From assembly GCF_021390935.1 (NCBI RefSeq), contig NZ_JAJPUI010000008.1, positions 1-64,000 on the forward strand: a stretch of DNA of 64,000 nt. Reading direction: 5' to 3'. This stretch comes from Streptomyces sp. CC228A. GTDB lineage: Bacteria; Actinomycetota; Actinomycetes; Streptomycetales; Streptomycetaceae. The position numbers were made by a program, and so were the translations under genes. How positions within the stretch are numbered: position 1 is the first letter of the stretch; every line of letters starts with the position of its first letter. The notes beneath the pieces were generated by a model. It was not told where the DNA came from. It ran no database searches and worked only from the letters and a program-made list of their open reading frames with translations. Below, in pieces: positions 26,636-35,380 of the stretch.

Positions 26636-27216
26636 ATGAGATGGTCCCGACTCTGCCGCTGTCCACGCTCCGGCCACCAAGGCCGCCGCATGAGCCTCGG
26701 CCTGCTGGCGCTGCGCGCCGGGGCGGGCACCGTGCTGGTCGCGCACGGGACGCAGAAGCTGTTCGGCTGGTTCGGCGGAGGCGGCGTCGACGGCACGTCG
26801 AAGGCCATGGAAGCCATGGGTTTCCGCCCCGGCCGGCACAGCGCCGTCGCCGCTGGGCTCGGCGAGGCGGGCGGCGGCACCCTGCTCGCCGTGGGACTGG
26901 CCACCCCGGCTGCGGGGCGGTCGTCGCCGGCACCATGGCGGGCGCGGTCGCGGTGCACGTGCCCGCCGGGTTCTTCAACCAGTCCGGCGGCTTCGAGTAC
27001 CCGGCCTTCCTCGGTTTCACGGCCGCCGCCCTCGGCCTGGCCGGGGCGGGCCGCTACTCCCTGGACCACCTCACCGGCCACCGGCTGGACCGGCCGTGGA
27101 CCCTGGCCGCCGCGTTCGTCGCCAGCGCCGCGGGGGCCGCGGTCGTCATCGGCAGGCGGGCGCTGGCGCAGGACGGCACCGAGGAGGCCGACCAGCCGGA
27201 CGGTTCCGCCACCTGA
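26636..27216 (+). pseudogene. DoxX-family membrane protein, one-base frameshift
   Basis: The N-terminal half (LLALRAGAGTVLVAHGTQKLFGWFGG, GLGEAGGGTLLAVGLATPAAG) and the C-terminal half (VVAGTMAGAVAVHVPAGFFNQSGGFEYPAFLG, then two more hydrophobic helices) lie in different frames. Adding one G to the G4 run at 26914-26917 joins them as a normal four-helix DoxX protein of about 190 residues. DoxX proteins are linked to redox and thiol stress. The ATG at 26636 has GGGAGG about 10 bases upstream; the family start is more likely the ATG at 26690. Confidence 0.75.
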
Positions 27217-27519
27217 CCCCTGCGGGCCGCCGCCCTCGTGCCCGGCCGGGTCCCGACCGCCGCGCATCGACGGCCTTCGACCGGCCTTCGACCGCCCCCG
27301 CCCGCCCGCCGGCCGTCCGCCCGCCGCCCAACCGGCTGCGCCCTGACCGCCTCCGGCCATTCCTCCCGACCCGCCGTTGCCCGGCCCGCCGTCCCACGCA
27401 GCTCCCGGCTCGCCGGCGCCCTGACCGCTCCGACCCGCCACCGCCGCACACCCAGCGTTCGGACCCCACCGCCGACCCCGACCCCCCGCAGGCAGCCCCG
27501 AGGAAAGAGGCGCACCCCC
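27217..27519 (+). other. Intergenic region before the FMN reductase gene
   Basis: 303 bases rich in CCG and GCC runs. It contains no recognisable gene; the only signal is the ribosome binding site AGGAAAGAGG near 27500. Confidence 0.4.
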
Positions 27520-28215
27520 ATGAACACCGCAGTGCACGCACCGCTGACGTTCCTCGTGCTGTCCGGATCCCGGCGGTCGGGCTCCCTCAACACCCGTCTC
27601 GCCTCGCTGGCCAGGGCCGCGATCGAGGCGGCGGGCGCCTCCGCGGACCTCGTCTCCGTCAAGGACTTCGCGGTGCCGGACTACGACGGCGACCGCGAGC
27701 GGAGCGATGGCGTCCCGGAAGGCGCCGAGCGCTTCCGTGAGCGGCTGGAGCAGGCGCACGCCCTGGTCGTCGCCTCACCGGAGTACAACGCGTCCGTGCC
27801 CGGGGTGCTGAAGAACCTCATCGACTGGACGTCCCGCTTCCGGCCGCAGCCGTTCAACGAGCTGCAGACCCTCCTCATGTCCGCCTCGCCGTCCATGGTC
27901 GGCGGCAACCGCGGGCTGTGGGCGCTGCGCGTCCCGCTCGAACACCTCGGCTCGCGCGTCTACCCTGACATGTTCTCCCTGGCCTCCGCCCACACCGCCC
28001 TCGACGGCGACGGGCGGATCGCCGACCCCACCCTGTGGGGGCGGTTCGAGGCCAACGTCCGCAACTTCATGAGCCTGGTCGAAGCCACCACGCACTACCC
28101 CTGCGTCAAACAGGCGTGGGTGGAGTACCTCGGCGAGCAGCCCGACCCCGCCACCGACCGCACCCAGTCCGCCACCCACCCCGTGACCGCGGACCAGGCA
28201 CCCGGCCCGGCGTGA
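27520..28215 (+). CDS. NAD(P)H-dependent FMN reductase
   Basis: A 231-residue flavodoxin-like reductase of the SsuE/ArsH/YwqN type, transferring hydride from NAD(P)H to FMN. The phosphate-binding loop is LSGSRRSGSLNTRLA near residue 14, and the isoalloxazine loop is ASPEYNASVPGVLKNLIDWTSR near residue 85. Later parts SPSMVGGNRGLWALRVPLEHLG also match. The last 30 residues are low-complexity. The ATG at 27520 is preceded by AGAGG. It is the last ancestral gene before the tandem-repeat array into which the mobile island is inserted. Confidence 0.9.
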   Translation: MNTAVHAPLTFLVLSGSRRSGSLNTRLASLARAAIEAAGASADLVSVKDFAVPDYDGDRERSDGVPEGAERFRERLEQAHALVVASPEYNASVPGVLKNLIDWTSRFRPQPFNELQTLLMSASPSMVGGNRGLWALRVPLEHLGSRVYPDMFSLASAHTALDGDGRIADPTLWGRFEANVRNFMSLVEATTHYPCVKQAWVEYLGEQPDPATDRTQSATHPVTADQAPGPA

Positions 28216-28224
28216 CAGCGGGCC

Positions 28225-28296
28225 CCGGTCCGTCTCCGCGTCCGGCGCGACAGCGGGCACCGGCTCGTCACCCCGCCCGGCGTGGCAGCGGAACCC
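28225..28296. repeat. Left part of a split 35-38-bp tandem repeat array
   Basis: Two units begin CCGGTCCGTC (28225) and CCGGCTCGTC (28260) with a period of 35. The last 38 bases, 28259-28296, recur exactly at 36522-36559, immediately beyond the other end of the island. It therefore looks like one array split by the insertion. Confidence 0.8.
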
Positions 28297-28297
28297 G

Positions 28298-28343
28298 TGT
28301 CCCGCGACAACGAACCTGGACCGATTGCCAACGAAGACGGACC
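28298..28343 (+). repeat. Left terminal inverted repeat of the island
   Basis: 46 bases starting TGTCCCGCGACAACGAACC and ending GAAGACGGACC. It matches the right end (36476-36521, read on the minus strand) at 35 of 46 positions and an internal copy (28856-28901) at 33 of 46. Confidence 0.7.
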
Positions 28344-28382
28344 ACTGCATGGTTGATCGTGCGGGCCTTCTAACCTGTCTGA

Positions 28383-28829
28383 ATGATCGCCGATGATGCT
28401 TCTGAGGGCCCGGTCGTCCGTGTGGGCGATCCCGGGGGTCAAGCGGTGCACCTGCTGTTCTGCGAACCCACTCGGCCCTACCGAGACGAGCCGACCCTCG
28501 ACTTCATCGTGCGGGCCCGTGGCTGTCGGGTGAGCGTCGAGACCTTGGTGCGGACCTGGGACGGCGACGGCCTCGACGCCTTCCTCTCCGGCCTGGTGGA
28601 AGACTTCCGTGGCTGGGAGGGAGTAAGAACCTGGCACTCCCTCGAGTACGACCTGACTCTCTCGGCAGAGCACCGGTCCGGTGGCCATGTTCATCTGACG
28701 TGGGGCATCCACGACCGGGCGCCGGCCGAGGCGTGGCACTTCGAGATTACAACGGTGCACGCAGCCGGGGAGGACATGCAGCACCTCGCCGACGAGATCC
28801 GTGCCCTTGTCGCCGGCGAGGCTGAGTAG
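28383..28829 (+). CDS. DUF6228 family protein
   Basis: A 148-residue soluble protein resembling DUF6228, with alternating beta strands and a C-terminal helix: LLFCEPTRPYRDEPTLDFIV, FLSGLVEDFRGWEG, RTWHSLEYDLTLSAEH, GHVHLTWGIHDR, AWHFEITTV. No signal peptide or membrane span. Homologues are common near polymorphic toxin and immunity loci, but the function is unknown. The ATG is 85 bp inside the left terminal repeat and no Shine-Dalgarno is seen; TAACCT ends nine bases upstream, so it may be leaderless. With the inner inverted repeat at 28856 it forms a 604-bp unit of its own. Confidence 0.72.
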   Translation: MIADDASEGPVVRVGDPGGQAVHLLFCEPTRPYRDEPTLDFIVRARGCRVSVETLVRTWDGDGLDAFLSGLVEDFRGWEGVRTWHSLEYDLTLSAEHRSGGHVHLTWGIHDRAPAEAWHFEITTVHAAGEDMQHLADEIRALVAGEAE

Positions 28830-28855
28830 CCCACGGGACGGGCTGCTCCGCGAGC

Positions 28856-28901
28856 GGTCCAACTTCACTGTCAGACGGCCCAGGTTCAGCGTCGGAGGAC
28901 A
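28856..28901 (-). repeat. Internal copy of the island inverted repeat
   Basis: Read on the minus strand it begins TGTCCTCCGACGCTGAACC and ends GTTGGACC. It is in the orientation of a right end and matches the left end at 33 of 46 positions, so 28298-28901 could be a small non-autonomous element carrying only the DUF6228 gene. Confidence 0.65.
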
Positions 28902-29042
28902 CATCGGACTGTCACGCTGGGGTGTCACGGTGCCCTTCGGCCCGTGATCACAGGGCCACCCCCCCGTTTTCGCGCACACCGAGCAGCGTGACGCCCCCGC
29001 CGGGATCGATCCCGGGTGGGTCGGCAGGTGCGGAAGAAAAGT

Positions 29043-29263
29043 ATGCGCAGCCTCAAGCCTCTTGCCGTGGCTGTATCGACTTCCCTCTGGCCGCTGCGGG
29101 CATCATTGCGGGCGCCGGAAGCGCGAGCGCTACCTACCGCGCCTGCATCGATACCGTGACCGCGAACGGAGGACGTGCTTTCTCGGGCATCGTCATGAAT
29201 GCCTGCCAAGACGGAGTCAGAAAAGTTCGACAGGTGCACGAGTGCGCTTCAGGCCACCTCTGA
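29043..29263 (+). pseudogene. Possible small secreted protein, frameshifted
   Basis: An ATG at 29043 starts MRSLKPLAVAVSTS, a typical signal-peptide front. In the frame two bases over, the sequence continues FPLAAAGIIAGAGSASA, a good hydrophobic core and cleavage site, and then a short mature region with three cysteines (YRACIDTV, MNACQDG, VHECASGHL). Joined, this would be a secreted peptide of about 70 residues; as it stands the two parts are out of frame. I have no family for it. Confidence is low because it is short. Confidence 0.35.
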
Positions 29264-29394
29264 TTCTGCAGGCAGGGGCTCCGGCCCCGGCCTCTCGGAA
29301 GCCAAGGCCAACCTGGCCTGCAAGAGGGCAGCTGTACTGCCCGCACCGTAGGAGCACCTCGCTCCCCTGCCCTCGCCCCGCGCAGGGCGGAGGG

Positions 29395-30272
29395 TTGACC
29401 GACGCCGGGAGGGCCGCGCGGGAGCGGATCCGGCTGCTGGCCGTGGAACGCTTCGAGGGCGGGGAGAAGGACAGGGAGATCGCTGCCGCGTTGCGGGTCA
29501 GCGAGCGGTCGGTGGAGCGGTGGCGTCGGCAGTGGCGTGCGTGCGGTGAGGCTGGGGTCCTGTCCAAGGGATCGCCGGGGCGGACGAGACTCAGCGAGAT
29601 GCAGATCGCCCGGTTGGAGCGGGAGTTGGAACGCGGGCCGCTGGTCCATGGCTGGGCGGACCAGCGGTGGACGCTGGCGCGGGTGAAGACGCTGATCGGC
29701 CGGCTGTTCCACGTGCCGTACACGGTCGAAGGCACGTGGCGGCTGCTGAAGCGGCACGGCTGGTCGTGGCGGCAGCCGGCCCGCCGCGCCATCGAGCGGG
29801 ACGACGATGCGGTGGAGCTGTGGAAGAAGGAGGTCTGGCCGCAGGTAAAAGCGCCGCGGCGTCTCGCGGGTCCTGGATCGTCTTCGAGGACGAGGCCGGG
29901 CAGTCGATGACGCCGCCGCGCGCCAGGACCTGGGGCCGCATCGGGAACACGCCCGTCGTCCGTGTGCGCGGCCGGGGATCGGGCCGAGTTTCGATGGCAG
30001 GCATGGCCTGCTACAAGGCAGGCGAGCGTTCTCGGCTGATCTACTCGATCCGCGAGTACCGGGGCCGCAAGGGCGAGCCGAAGGGCTTCGCCTGGCACGA
30101 CTTCCGCGACCTGATCGTCCGCGCCCGTATCCAGGTCGGCGGACCGATCGTGCTCGTCTGGGACAACGCTCGCATCCACCTGGTGCCCCCGCTGAAAGAG
30201 TTTTTCGAGGCCAACGCCCACTGGCTGACATGCTGGCCCGGGAGGGCTTGCCGACCGGAGGTGGAGCTTTAA
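29395..30272 (+). pseudogene. IS630-family transposase, frameshifted and truncated
   Basis: Part one (frame to 29910) is the winged-helix N-terminal half: GGEKDREIAAALRVSERSVERWRRQW, then LVHGWADQRWTLARVKTLIGR. Part two, one frame back from about 29852, has the DDE core with IVFEDEAGQSMTPP and GPIVLVWDNARIHL, the first two catalytic aspartates. The join is at GTAAAAGC, where a -1 slip on AAAA gives a continuous protein, so the shift may be programmed. The final SPDLNPVE glutamate block is missing; the frame ends shortly after ANAHWLTCW, next to the IS5-like element. Confidence 0.75.
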
Positions 30273-30384
30273 GTAGCTGTTGTCGTACCGAACCTGAGGG
30301 CGGTGTTTTCGCTGGTCAGGCATAGGTTCGGTGCTCCCGTGGGAGGGGTGGCCTGTCGTGTCATCGTTCCTGGGGAGGCCGTGG

Positions 30385-30930
30385 ATGCCGTCGGTCGTGG
30401 GGTTGCTCGAACAGCGTGAGCTGGGTGCTCGCCGTCGCGTGGACGAGTTGCGGGAGGAGGCCGACCGCGTCCAGGCCGAGCTGGTCGTGGCCGAGCGGGA
30501 ATGGAAGGAGTGGGTCATCGCCCGCTCGCGGGTCGGCGAGGTGCTGGGTCCGGTGGACGAGACCGAGGACTACGCCCGGACCGAACGGGCAGTGCCGGCC
30601 CAGGGGCAGGCAGGGGAGGCATCATCGGTGTCGATGGCGGCGAAGCCGAAGTCGCAGGTGCCGGTGTGGCGTGAGGGGCTGGAGGTGTCCGTTCTGTCGA
30701 TGGACTACCAGCGCATCCTGCAGGCCCTCGCGGACCGGCATCGCCTCCACCAAGGGCCTGTGACCTGCCAGGAGATGGCTGTCTTGTTCGGCCTGGACGC
30801 GGTGCCGGCCAAGGTGGAGGCGCTGCGGTCGAAGGCGAAGCGGCTGGTCGCGCGCGGCTGGCTGGCCGAGTCCGCGCCGGGCCGGTTCACCCTCGCACGG
30901 AGTGTGGCCGGGCCAGACGGCGGGTCATGA
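30385..30930 (+). CDS. Transposon passenger protein with coiled coil and winged-helix-like end
   Basis: A 181-residue protein. Residues about 8-55 form a charged coiled coil (LEQRELGARRRVDELREEADRVQAELVVAEREW). Residues about 110-170 look like a winged helix (MDYQRILQALADRHRLHQGPVTCQEMAVLFGLD, VEALRSKAKRLVARGWL). I have met similar proteins next to actinobacterial insertion sequences, without a defined role. The ATG at 30385 has GGGGAGG in front. Its last 44 bases overlap the end of the convergent transposase gene, and both lie within the same inverted repeats, so it is cargo or an accessory factor. Confidence 0.65.
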   Translation: MPSVVGLLEQRELGARRRVDELREEADRVQAELVVAEREWKEWVIARSRVGEVLGPVDETEDYARTERAVPAQGQAGEASSVSMAAKPKSQVPVWREGLEVSVLSMDYQRILQALADRHRLHQGPVTCQEMAVLFGLDAVPAKVEALRSKAKRLVARGWLAESAPGRFTLARSVAGPDGGS

Positions 30931-31804
30931 TCATGGTCATCGACCAGTAGACCATCGCCTCGGCGCTGGTGGTGCGGCGTTCGAAGTCGCGCACCAGGCG
31001 GCGGCTTCGCATCAGGTGCGCGAAGAGCCGCTCGACGATCCACCGCTTGGGCAGCACCACGAACCCCTTGACGTCATCGCTGCGTCTGACGATCGCCAGA
31101 ACCAGTGCGAACGCGGCCAGGCAGTGCCCGACGAGGCTGCCGGTGTAGCCGCCGTCGGCCCAGACGAGTTCCAGCCGGTGGCGGGCGTCGGCGACCTGGG
31201 CGAGCAGAACCTTCGCGGCGGCACGGTCTCCGATGTCCGCGCTTGTGACCATGACGCCCAGCAGTAGGCCGAGGGTGTCGACCACGACGTGCCGCTTGCG
31301 GCCGTTGACCAGTTTGCCGCCGTCGAAGCCACGGCTGTCGGCACCGACGACGGCGTCTGCCTTGACGGACTGCGAGTCGATCACACCGGCCGTCGGCTCC
31401 ACATCCCGGCCCGCCTTCCGGCGGACCCGGTCGCGCAGCCGGTCGTGGAACTCCCTGACCAGTACGTGGTCGCGCCAGCGGCGGAAGAAGGCGTAGACCC
31501 GGTCCCACGGCGGGAAGTCGGCTGGCATAGCACGCCACTTGACGCCGTTGTCCACGAGATAGCGGATCGCGTCCAGTATCGCCCGGTGGCAGTACGCCTC
31601 CGGCTGCCCGCCCCGGCCCCGCAGCCAGCCCGGCACCGGCAGGAGTGGCCGGACCACGGCCCACTCCGCGTCCGTCATGTCCGAGGGATACCTCCGAACA
31701 CGTTCCGGGTGATCGGCGGCATTCCCGAACCGGTGAGCGACGCAATCACACGACGGAGCAGCCGAGTTGAACTCCACCGGCGCGAGCACGTACAACTGCG
31801 GCAA
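30887..31804 (-). CDS. IS5-family transposase
   Basis: A 305-residue DDE transposase of the IS5 (IS427/IS1031-like) group. The N-terminal DUF4096-type domain is YPSDMTDAEWAVVRPLLPVPG. The DDE core shows GVIDSQSVKADAVVGADSRGFDGGK (first Asp), ELVWADGGYTGSLVGH (second Asp), and RWIVERLFAHLMRSRRLVRDFER (Glu with Y/R-x-ER context). The true start is probably the ATG at 31678 (MTDAEW); the 42 residues before it do not look like the family. It appears intact. Confidence 0.88.
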   Translation of the reverse strand: MPQLYVLAPVEFNSAAPSCDCVAHRFGNAADHPERVRRYPSDMTDAEWAVVRPLLPVPGWLRGRGGQPEAYCHRAILDAIRYLVDNGVKWRAMPADFPPWDRVYAFFRRWRDHVLVREFHDRLRDRVRRKAGRDVEPTAGVIDSQSVKADAVVGADSRGFDGGKLVNGRKRHVVVDTLGLLLGVMVTSADIGDRAAAKVLLAQVADARHRLELVWADGGYTGSLVGHCLAAFALVLAIVRRSDDVKGFVVLPKRWIVERLFAHLMRSRRLVRDFERRTTSAEAMVYWSMTMIMTRRLARPHSVRG

Positions 31805-31980
31805 CAGGGTCTCCTGGATCTCGGTCGGCTTCGCAACCCCGAGCTACCAAGAGGCCCTGCCTTCATGCCCACGGCCGGCCGCGATCACCCGATCGAGACT
31901 CCCGTTCGACGCCCACCCCTCAAGATCGGAACGACAACAGCTACTAAGGCGCCGACGGCGGTGTCTCATATGCTCAGCCT

Positions 31981-32577
31981 ATGAGAGAGCCTCATCCGAT
32001 CGAGCTGTCAGGAACGTTTGTCACCAGGGGTGATGATCGTTGGCGCGATGATCGGTGGTATGGGCGGTACCGGTTGTGGTTTCCTCAGGTGTCGCCGTGG
32101 CCCGACCCGCACTGGACGTTTGTTCGCGTGCGTCCGGGATGGCGGTCTTTGGTCGAGGAGACGCTCTCGGTGGTGGCCACCGAGGTACCCAGGCAGAAGA
32201 CCTGGCCGGTCCGTTTGCTCAACCAGAAGGTCCATGGGCGAGGCTGGGGCTTCGACCTGGGCTCACCTGATGCTGACTACCTCTGCCTGGAGCAGCTGTC
32301 TGACATCTGCTACATCGACATGCGCAACCTTCACAAGCTCATCGATCTCCTGGCACCGGCTATGGAGGACGCGCACTTCTTCGTCTACTCGGCGGGCGAC
32401 GGCCTCGACCGGTGGGTCGACGAAGTGCACATCCGTGACGGGCGTAGCATCGTTGCCAGGTGGACCGTCGAGGGCGAGGCCTGGGCTGATTTCCCTGCGT
32501 TGTGCGCGGAGCTCGCCGGTAATCGCGCTGGGGACGAGGCCTTCGGTCGCTTCGTCACCTGTCTGAGCGATCAGTGA
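31981..32577 (+). CDS. Hypothetical protein
   Basis: A 198-residue soluble protein without a recognised family. It is rich in Trp and Asp (RWRDDRWYGRYRLWFPQVSPWPDPHW), has a central FDLGSPDADYLCLEQL and DMRNLHKLIDLL helix region, and ends with WADFPALCAELAGN. The size and composition are like immunity proteins of polymorphic toxin systems, but this is a guess. ATG at 31981; no clear ribosome binding site. GC content is lower than that of the core genes, in keeping with the island. Confidence 0.6.
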   Translation: MREPHPIELSGTFVTRGDDRWRDDRWYGRYRLWFPQVSPWPDPHWTFVRVRPGWRSLVEETLSVVATEVPRQKTWPVRLLNQKVHGRGWGFDLGSPDADYLCLEQLSDICYIDMRNLHKLIDLLAPAMEDAHFFVYSAGDGLDRWVDEVHIRDGRSIVARWTVEGEAWADFPALCAELAGNRAGDEAFGRFVTCLSDQ

Positions 32578-32594
32578 GCCCAGCCGCGAAGCGA

Positions 32595-33164
32595 TCACGC
32601 GGCACTGTTCTCCAGGCGTTCGATGAGGACACCGTTCTCGAACCTGGCGCCGGAGCGGACGAGCGCGACGAGGTGGGCTCCGGTGATCGCGCGCCAGCGG
32701 TCCTGTGCGGACTCGACGAGCTTGAACACCATCGCCAGCGCCGCGGCCGGGCTGCCGGCCCCGCGGGTGACCTTGGTCCTCAACTTCACGGTGCTGAAAG
32801 TGCTCTCGATGGGATTCGTCGTGCGCAGGTGCACCCAGTGCTCGGCGGAGAAGTCGAAGAACGCGAGGAGCTCGTCGGCCTCGTCGGTGACCTTCTTGGT
32901 CGCTTTCGGCCACTTCGCTGCGTAGGGGCGCTCGAAGTCCTTGATTGCCTTCTCGGCGTGGCCGCGGTCCTCGGTGTTGTAGATCTCCTGCAGGGCCTTC
33001 TTCGCGCCGGGCTGAGCCGACTTCGGTAGCGCGTTCATGACATTGCGAACCTTGTGAACACCGCACCTCTGATGCCTGGCCTGCGGAAACACTTCTGCGA
33101 GGGCCCTCCACAGGCCCATCGCGCCGTCACCGACTACAAGTTCGGGATCGCGCAGGCGGATCGA
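32595..33164 (-). pseudogene. IS256-family transposase, C-terminal half
   Basis: About 190 residues of a Mutator/IS256-type transposase. LVVGDGAMGLWRALAEVFPQARHQRC holds the second catalytic Asp, and LRTTNPIESTFSTVKLRTKV the catalytic Glu region. The N-terminal half is gone; homology breaks near 33164. No element ends are visible at either side, so this is a remnant. Confidence 0.82.
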
Positions 33165-33399
33165 CTCTGTCTCTCGAATTCGGCGAGGGCGGCGTCGGCG
33201 GCAAGGCCGGAAGCGGCAAGTACAACAACGGTGGCTCGGGATGGGACGGGAGCTCCACCGGTGTGGCAGTTGACAGATTCACCGTCCTGGTGTCTGCAAA
33301 GCACGGCTGGCACGGCTGGGGCGGAGAAGGATCCGGGACATCCAGAGCGGCTACGGCGGTGCTGACTCAGGGTAGGGCACCGCCGAGGAGAGCTGGTGC

Positions 33400-33690
33400 G
33401 TGGGCGATGACGTCGAACGACTGTCGGGTCACCGTGGCATGCGTGGCGGGGACGGAATCCGCAACACTCGCGGCGTGGGCGGCTCGGCCGGCAAGCCCGC
33501 TCAATACCCCGACACCTGCCGAGACGCCGGCCGCGGTGGTTACGGAGGGCACGGCGCCGGCAATTCCGGAGGAAGCGTTCCTCGGCAGGAGCCCGCAGGA
33601 AAGGGCACCAGTGGAAACGACGGATGTGTGGTGCTGACCTACACCGCAACGCCGCTTCCTCCTACTGAGGTTGTATTCGTGGTGACGTAG
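33400..33690 (+). pseudogene. Gly-rich protein fragment
   Basis: A plus-strand frame of 96 residues with repeated Gly-Gly-X units (GMRGGDGIRNTRGVGGSAGK, AGRGGYGGHGAGNSGGSV) and an ending DGCVVLTYTATPLPPTEV. Another Gly-rich patch in a different register occurs at 33170-33260 (FGEGGVGGKAGSGKYNNGGSG). This resembles the C-terminal region of Gly-rich repeat surface or tail proteins. It has no plausible start and is likely a relic. Confidence 0.35.
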
Positions 33691-33697
33691 GGGCTGA

Positions 33698-33991
33698 CGG
33701 CAGGCGGCGACCACGAGCGGGCTGGTCCTCTCCACCCGCGCCCGCTTCGGGTTCAAGGTCGCCAAAGACACCAGCGACGATGGCCGCATCCGTGAGCTGC
33801 CGCCGCTGGCCCTGCCTCCGCAGTACGCGGACCGGCTCTTCGCCGCCCGTGAAGCCGGCGCCACCGAGGATGAGCCGCGAGAGATCGCCGCCGAAGGACT
33901 GGCCGAGGCGTACTTCCGCGCCCACAACACCCGCGCGCACGGCCTGGGCGTGGAGTTCACCGACGTGGAGCGGCTCGACATCGAGCTGTAG
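33698..33991 (+). pseudogene. C-terminal fragment of an unidentified conserved protein
   Basis: An open frame of 97 codons without a start codon but with protein-like composition: GLVLSTRARFGFKVAKDTSDDG, RELPPLALPPQYADRLFAAREAG, REIAAEGLAEAYFRAHNTRAHG, FTDVERLDIEL. The strong third-position GC and the natural ending suggest the true C terminus of a larger protein cut by insertions. I cannot name the family. Confidence 0.45.
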
Positions 33992-34058
33992 GCCGGCCTC
34001 CCGCACGAGCACCTCGTCCCAGCTGACTGAGCACTCCAGTTGGATGCTCCTATGGCTG

Positions 34059-35143
34059 TCAAGCCGCAGGAGCCAGGTCGGTTTGAGTGATTCGTTCGGT
34101 TGGTGTGCTGGTCAGGGCCCGGTAGACCTCGCGGGCGACGAACCGTTTGAGGCAGCGCATGATGTCCTTCTTGTTCAGCCCTTCCTTGGTGCGGTGTGTG
34201 ACGTAGGCGCGGGTGCGTTCGTCGAAGCGCATGCGGGTGAGCACGATGGTGTGCAGGGCGTTGTTCGCGGCCCGGTCACCACCGCGGTTGAGGCGGTGGC
34301 GGTGGGTACGTCCGGACGAGGCCGGGATGGGTGCAACCCCCGCCAGGTGCGCGAACGCGCCCTCGGACCGCATCCGCTCCGGGTTGTCCCCGGCCGAGGC
34401 CAGCAGCTGGCCGGCGGTCTCCGGGCCGACACCGAACAGCTCCAGCAGCTGCGGGGCGGCCCGCTGGACCAGCGGGCCGATCTCCGCGTCCAGCTCGGCG
34501 ATCTCGGCGTCCAGCGCCTGGTGGCGTCGGGCGAGTCGCCGCAGCGATGCCCTCGTCGCCGCCAACGGGCGGGACAGATCGCCCCCGGGCCGCACCCGGG
34601 CCAGGGTCCGTATCAGCACGGCACGGTCCAGGCCCGCGACCTGCTCACGCAGTATCGCGGGGGCTGAGACCAGCAGGCCACGGATCTGGTTCATCGCCTG
34701 AGTGCGGGCCTTGACCGCGCTGCGGCGGGCGATCCGCAGCACCCTCACCGCCTCGACCACGCCGTCCCGGCTCTTCGGCGTGCCGGTGGCCCGCCCCGCG
34801 AGCACGGCCGTCGCGGCGGCGTAGGCGTCGATCGGATCGGACTTGCCCTTCATCCGTCGCGTCTTGCGGTCGGGCCGGTCCACGTCGACAACGGCGACCC
34901 CGGCGGCGGTCAGCACCCGGGCGAGTTCGGCCCGTAGGCGCCGGTGCCCTCGACCCCGACCGCAACGAGCTCACCGTGTGCGCGCATCCACTCCAGCAGG
35001 TCGCGGTAGCCGCGAATGGTAGCGGGGAACTCCCGGTCAACCAGATGCCGGCCCACCGAATCGAACACGGCAGCGTGGTGGGTCAGGCCGTGGGTGTCGA
35101 CTCCGCCGGTGACCCGCGGGCCGTCGTGCGTCATGCTGGTCAT
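34059..35143 (-). pseudogene. IS110-family transposase, one-base frameshift
   Basis: The N-terminal RuvC-like DEDD part (GGVDTHGLTHHAAVFD, VAVGVEGTGAYG) and the remainder (KSDPIDAYAAATAVL with the later Asp, then a long coiled region and the C-terminal Tnp domain FGVGPETAGQLLASAG, SSGRTHRHRLNRGGDRAANNAL with the catalytic Ser region) are in different frames. One extra base in the CCC run at 34931-34933 restores a single 360-residue protein. IS110 transposases use an RNA-guided mechanism with a structured RNA from the element end. The ATG at 35143 has AAGGACGG upstream. Confidence 0.82.
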
Positions 35144-35380
35144 GTCCGTCCTTGTGACGTGTCCGTTCCGAGGGCGGCACGCGCCGGTCGGGCGGGTGGA
35201 CAAGACAGTGACGGGGCTTCTGGACCAAGCTCCTATAAGGTCACAAACGCCCGTCCGGCCGCGTGCGTGGTGACGCCCGGCGAGCCGACAAATCCCAAAC
35301 AGGACAGTCGAGACGTCAGTCAGTCGGAGGGTCAGACCCACCCGCAGCGTCACCACGTCACATCCTCACTGTCAGTCGTT
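35144..35380 (-). other. Non-coding left end of the IS110 element (candidate bridge-RNA region)
   Basis: About 240 bases upstream of the IS110 transposase start, with no gene. IS110-group elements encode their guide (bridge) RNA in this position. Short direct repeats (cagtcagtc, gtcagac) and GC-rich inverted stretches are present, but I could not fold it. The assignment rests on element architecture only. Confidence 0.35.

Larger units (their letters stand above)
30273..31944. mobile_element. Complete IS5-family element with passenger gene
   Basis: Its ends are 28-bp inverted repeats with 3 mismatches: GTAGCTGTTGTCGTACCGAA at the left and GTAGCTGTTGTCGTTCCGAT at the right (minus strand). A 3-bp target duplication TAA flanks it at 30270-30272 and 31945-31947. 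It carries an IS5-type transposase on the minus strand and a convergent helix-turn-helix-like gene on the plus strand. At 1672 bp it is longer than a plain IS5 element. Repeats, duplication and intact transposase together indicate a recent, possibly active insertion. Confidence 0.8.

Noticed and set aside
30385..31945. Toxin-antitoxin pair reading of the two convergent genes
   Set aside because: The minus-strand gene is clearly an IS5 transposase and both genes are enclosed by the same inverted repeats.
33263..33637. Plus-strand 124-codon frame in the island
   Set aside because: It overlaps the Gly-rich frame, has no ribosome binding site or homology, and mixes unrelated composition.
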